DNA of 12,912 nt from a bacterium UBA2214 (GTDB lineage Bacteria > Zhuqueibacterota > Zhuqueibacteria > Residuimicrobiales > Residuimicrobiaceae): assembly GCA_002327255.1 (NCBI GenBank), contig DCUM01000095.1:14818-27729 (forward strand), given 5' to 3'. Below, in pieces: positions 12,040 through 12,912 of the stretch (its first letter is position 1; every line of letters begins with the position of its first letter). The position numbers and the translations under genes are program-made. The notes beneath the pieces are model-generated. The model was not told the origin of the DNA. It saw only the letters and a list, made by a program, of their open reading frames with translations, and did not search any database.

Positions 12040-12912
12040 TCATTCCAGGGAGGAGAACAGAGCGCCGACCGAAGTACCTTCATGAATGGCCTGAATGCCA
12101 TCCGCAAAAAGCTTGCCGACGCCCAGCACCTTGATCTTGTCACAGGGCTGTTCCAGGCGCAGCGGCACGGTGTCGGTGACGACCACTTCCTCAACCGCAG
12201 AGCGCGTGAAGCGTTCGCACGCATTCTGTGAAAAGAAACCATGGGTACACCCGGCCAATATTCTCTGTGCCCCGTGCTCCTTCAGAGTATAAGCGGCCTC
12301 CAGCATGGAGCGGCCGGTAAGAATTTCATCGTCGATGATCAAGGCATCTTTTCCGGAAGCGTCGCCAATGACCGTTCGCACCTCCACCTCTTCCTCATCG
12401 CCACGGCGCTCCTTATCCAGGATCACCAGGGGACGGCCCAGAGCCTTGGCAAATGTTCGCGAACCTTTGGCGCTGCCGACGTCGGGTGCAGCGATGACCA
12501 TGTTCGAAAGATCCTTCGTCTTGTAATGGTCCACCATGATCTGGGTGGCGAGGAGTTGATCGATGGGGATATGGGAGAAACCCATAATTTGCGGAGAATG
12601 CAGCTTCATGGTAAGAATGCGATGGGCGCCTGCCGTCTCGAGCAAATCCGCGACCAGGCGTGCGGTAATCGAAATTCTCGGTTCATCTTTCTTGTCGGAG
12701 CGGGCATAGAAATAGTAAGGCATGACCGCCGTGATACGATTGGCGGAGGCATAACGCAGCGCGTCGATGAAAATAAGCAGTTCCATCAGATGCTCGTTGA
12801 CCGGCGGGGCGGCTGTCTGGATGATGAAAACGTCCTTGTTGCGGACATTTTCTTCGATTTTGATTTTGATATTATTGTTGCTGAAGCGAATGATTTTGGC
12901 TTTGCCCGATTC
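12040..12912 (-). CDS. prs: Ribose-phosphate pyrophosphokinase-like protein, C-terminal 290 residues (cut by window edge)
   Basis: PRPP synthase transfers pyrophosphate from ATP to ribose-5-phosphate, feeding nucleotide, His and Trp synthesis. The frame is open at base 12912, so the N-terminal 20-30 residues are missing; the segment IKIEENVRNKDVFIIQ and the C-terminal KIKVLGVGKLFADGIQAIHEG are classic. Several catalytic motifs are altered. The usual RQDRK reads RSDKK. The metal-binding DLHAGQIQGFF reads KLHSPQIMGFS, so the Asp is a Lys. The flexible loop has KERR, and the PRPP loop reads IIDDEILTGRS instead of DDxxDTAGT. The fold is certain, but full PRPP synthase activity is less so. It may be a divergent paralogue, with a canonical prs elsewhere. 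It ends 318 bases before the HAD gene. Confidence 0.85.
   Translation of the reverse strand, partial: ESGKAKIIRFSNNNIKIKIEENVRNKDVFIIQTAAPPVNEHLMELLIFIDALRYASANRITAVMPYYFYARSDKKDEPRISITARLVADLLETAGAHRILTMKLHSPQIMGFSHIPIDQLLATQIMVDHYKTKDLSNMVIAAPDVGSAKGSRTFAKALGRPLVILDKERRGDEEEVEVRTVIGDASGKDALIIDDEILTGRSMLEAAYTLKEHGAQRILAGCTHGFFSQNACERFTRSAVEEVVVTDTVPLRLEQPCDKIKVLGVGKLFADGIQAIHEGTSVGALFSSLE

Overview
The window is bacterial and almost every gene lies on the minus strand, so transcription runs from high to low coordinates. Clear Shine-Dalgarno sites and compact operons with 1-8 base overlaps are present. GC content is visibly high over the biosynthetic genes and lower over 6065-7800. The phylum cannot be fixed from this sequence. 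The DAHP synthase is the Thermotoga-type (Ibeta with a ferredoxin-like regulatory domain) rather than the enteric type, and the EPSP synthase motifs are non-enteric too.

Region 1 (1-5417) is a six-gene aromatic amino acid operon, in transcription order chorismate mutase, DAHP synthase, prephenate dehydrogenase with an ACT domain, EPSP synthase (aroA), shikimate dehydrogenase (aroE) and chorismate synthase (aroC, cut by the window edge). In front of it, in a stretch that looks non-coding, I find a 20-codon reading frame for MEYHYHNFIFYFYFFIASGG, with 7 aromatic residues in 8 codons. It is followed by a terminator hairpin just before the first gene. The last codons of the leader can pair with the 5' arm of that terminator. 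This is the layout of a ribosome-mediated Phe/Tyr attenuator. Combined with the probable allosteric domains on DAHP synthase and prephenate dehydrogenase, the pathway looks controlled at two levels.

Region 2 (5401-9707) holds the four genes that turn 7,8-dihydroneopterin triphosphate-derived intermediates into preQ1 for queuosine: queD, queE and queC tightly packed, and queF 2.2 kb further on. Between queC and queF sits a different kind of cassette: one unrecognised gene of about 473 codons, probably encoding a DNA-binding protein with winged-helix-like segments. It is flanked on both sides by arrays of a GCTAC motif repeated at exactly 22 bp. This resembles an iteron-type replication initiator with its binding sites, apparently inserted into a former queDECF operon.

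Region 3 (9802-12912) holds a DegT/DnrJ/EryC1-type PLP aminotransferase and a HAD phosphatase-like gene, probably co-transcribed from a good sigma70-like promoter at 11899-11927. Upstream lies the 3' part of a ribose-phosphate pyrophosphokinase-like gene whose catalytic motifs deviate from the canonical form.
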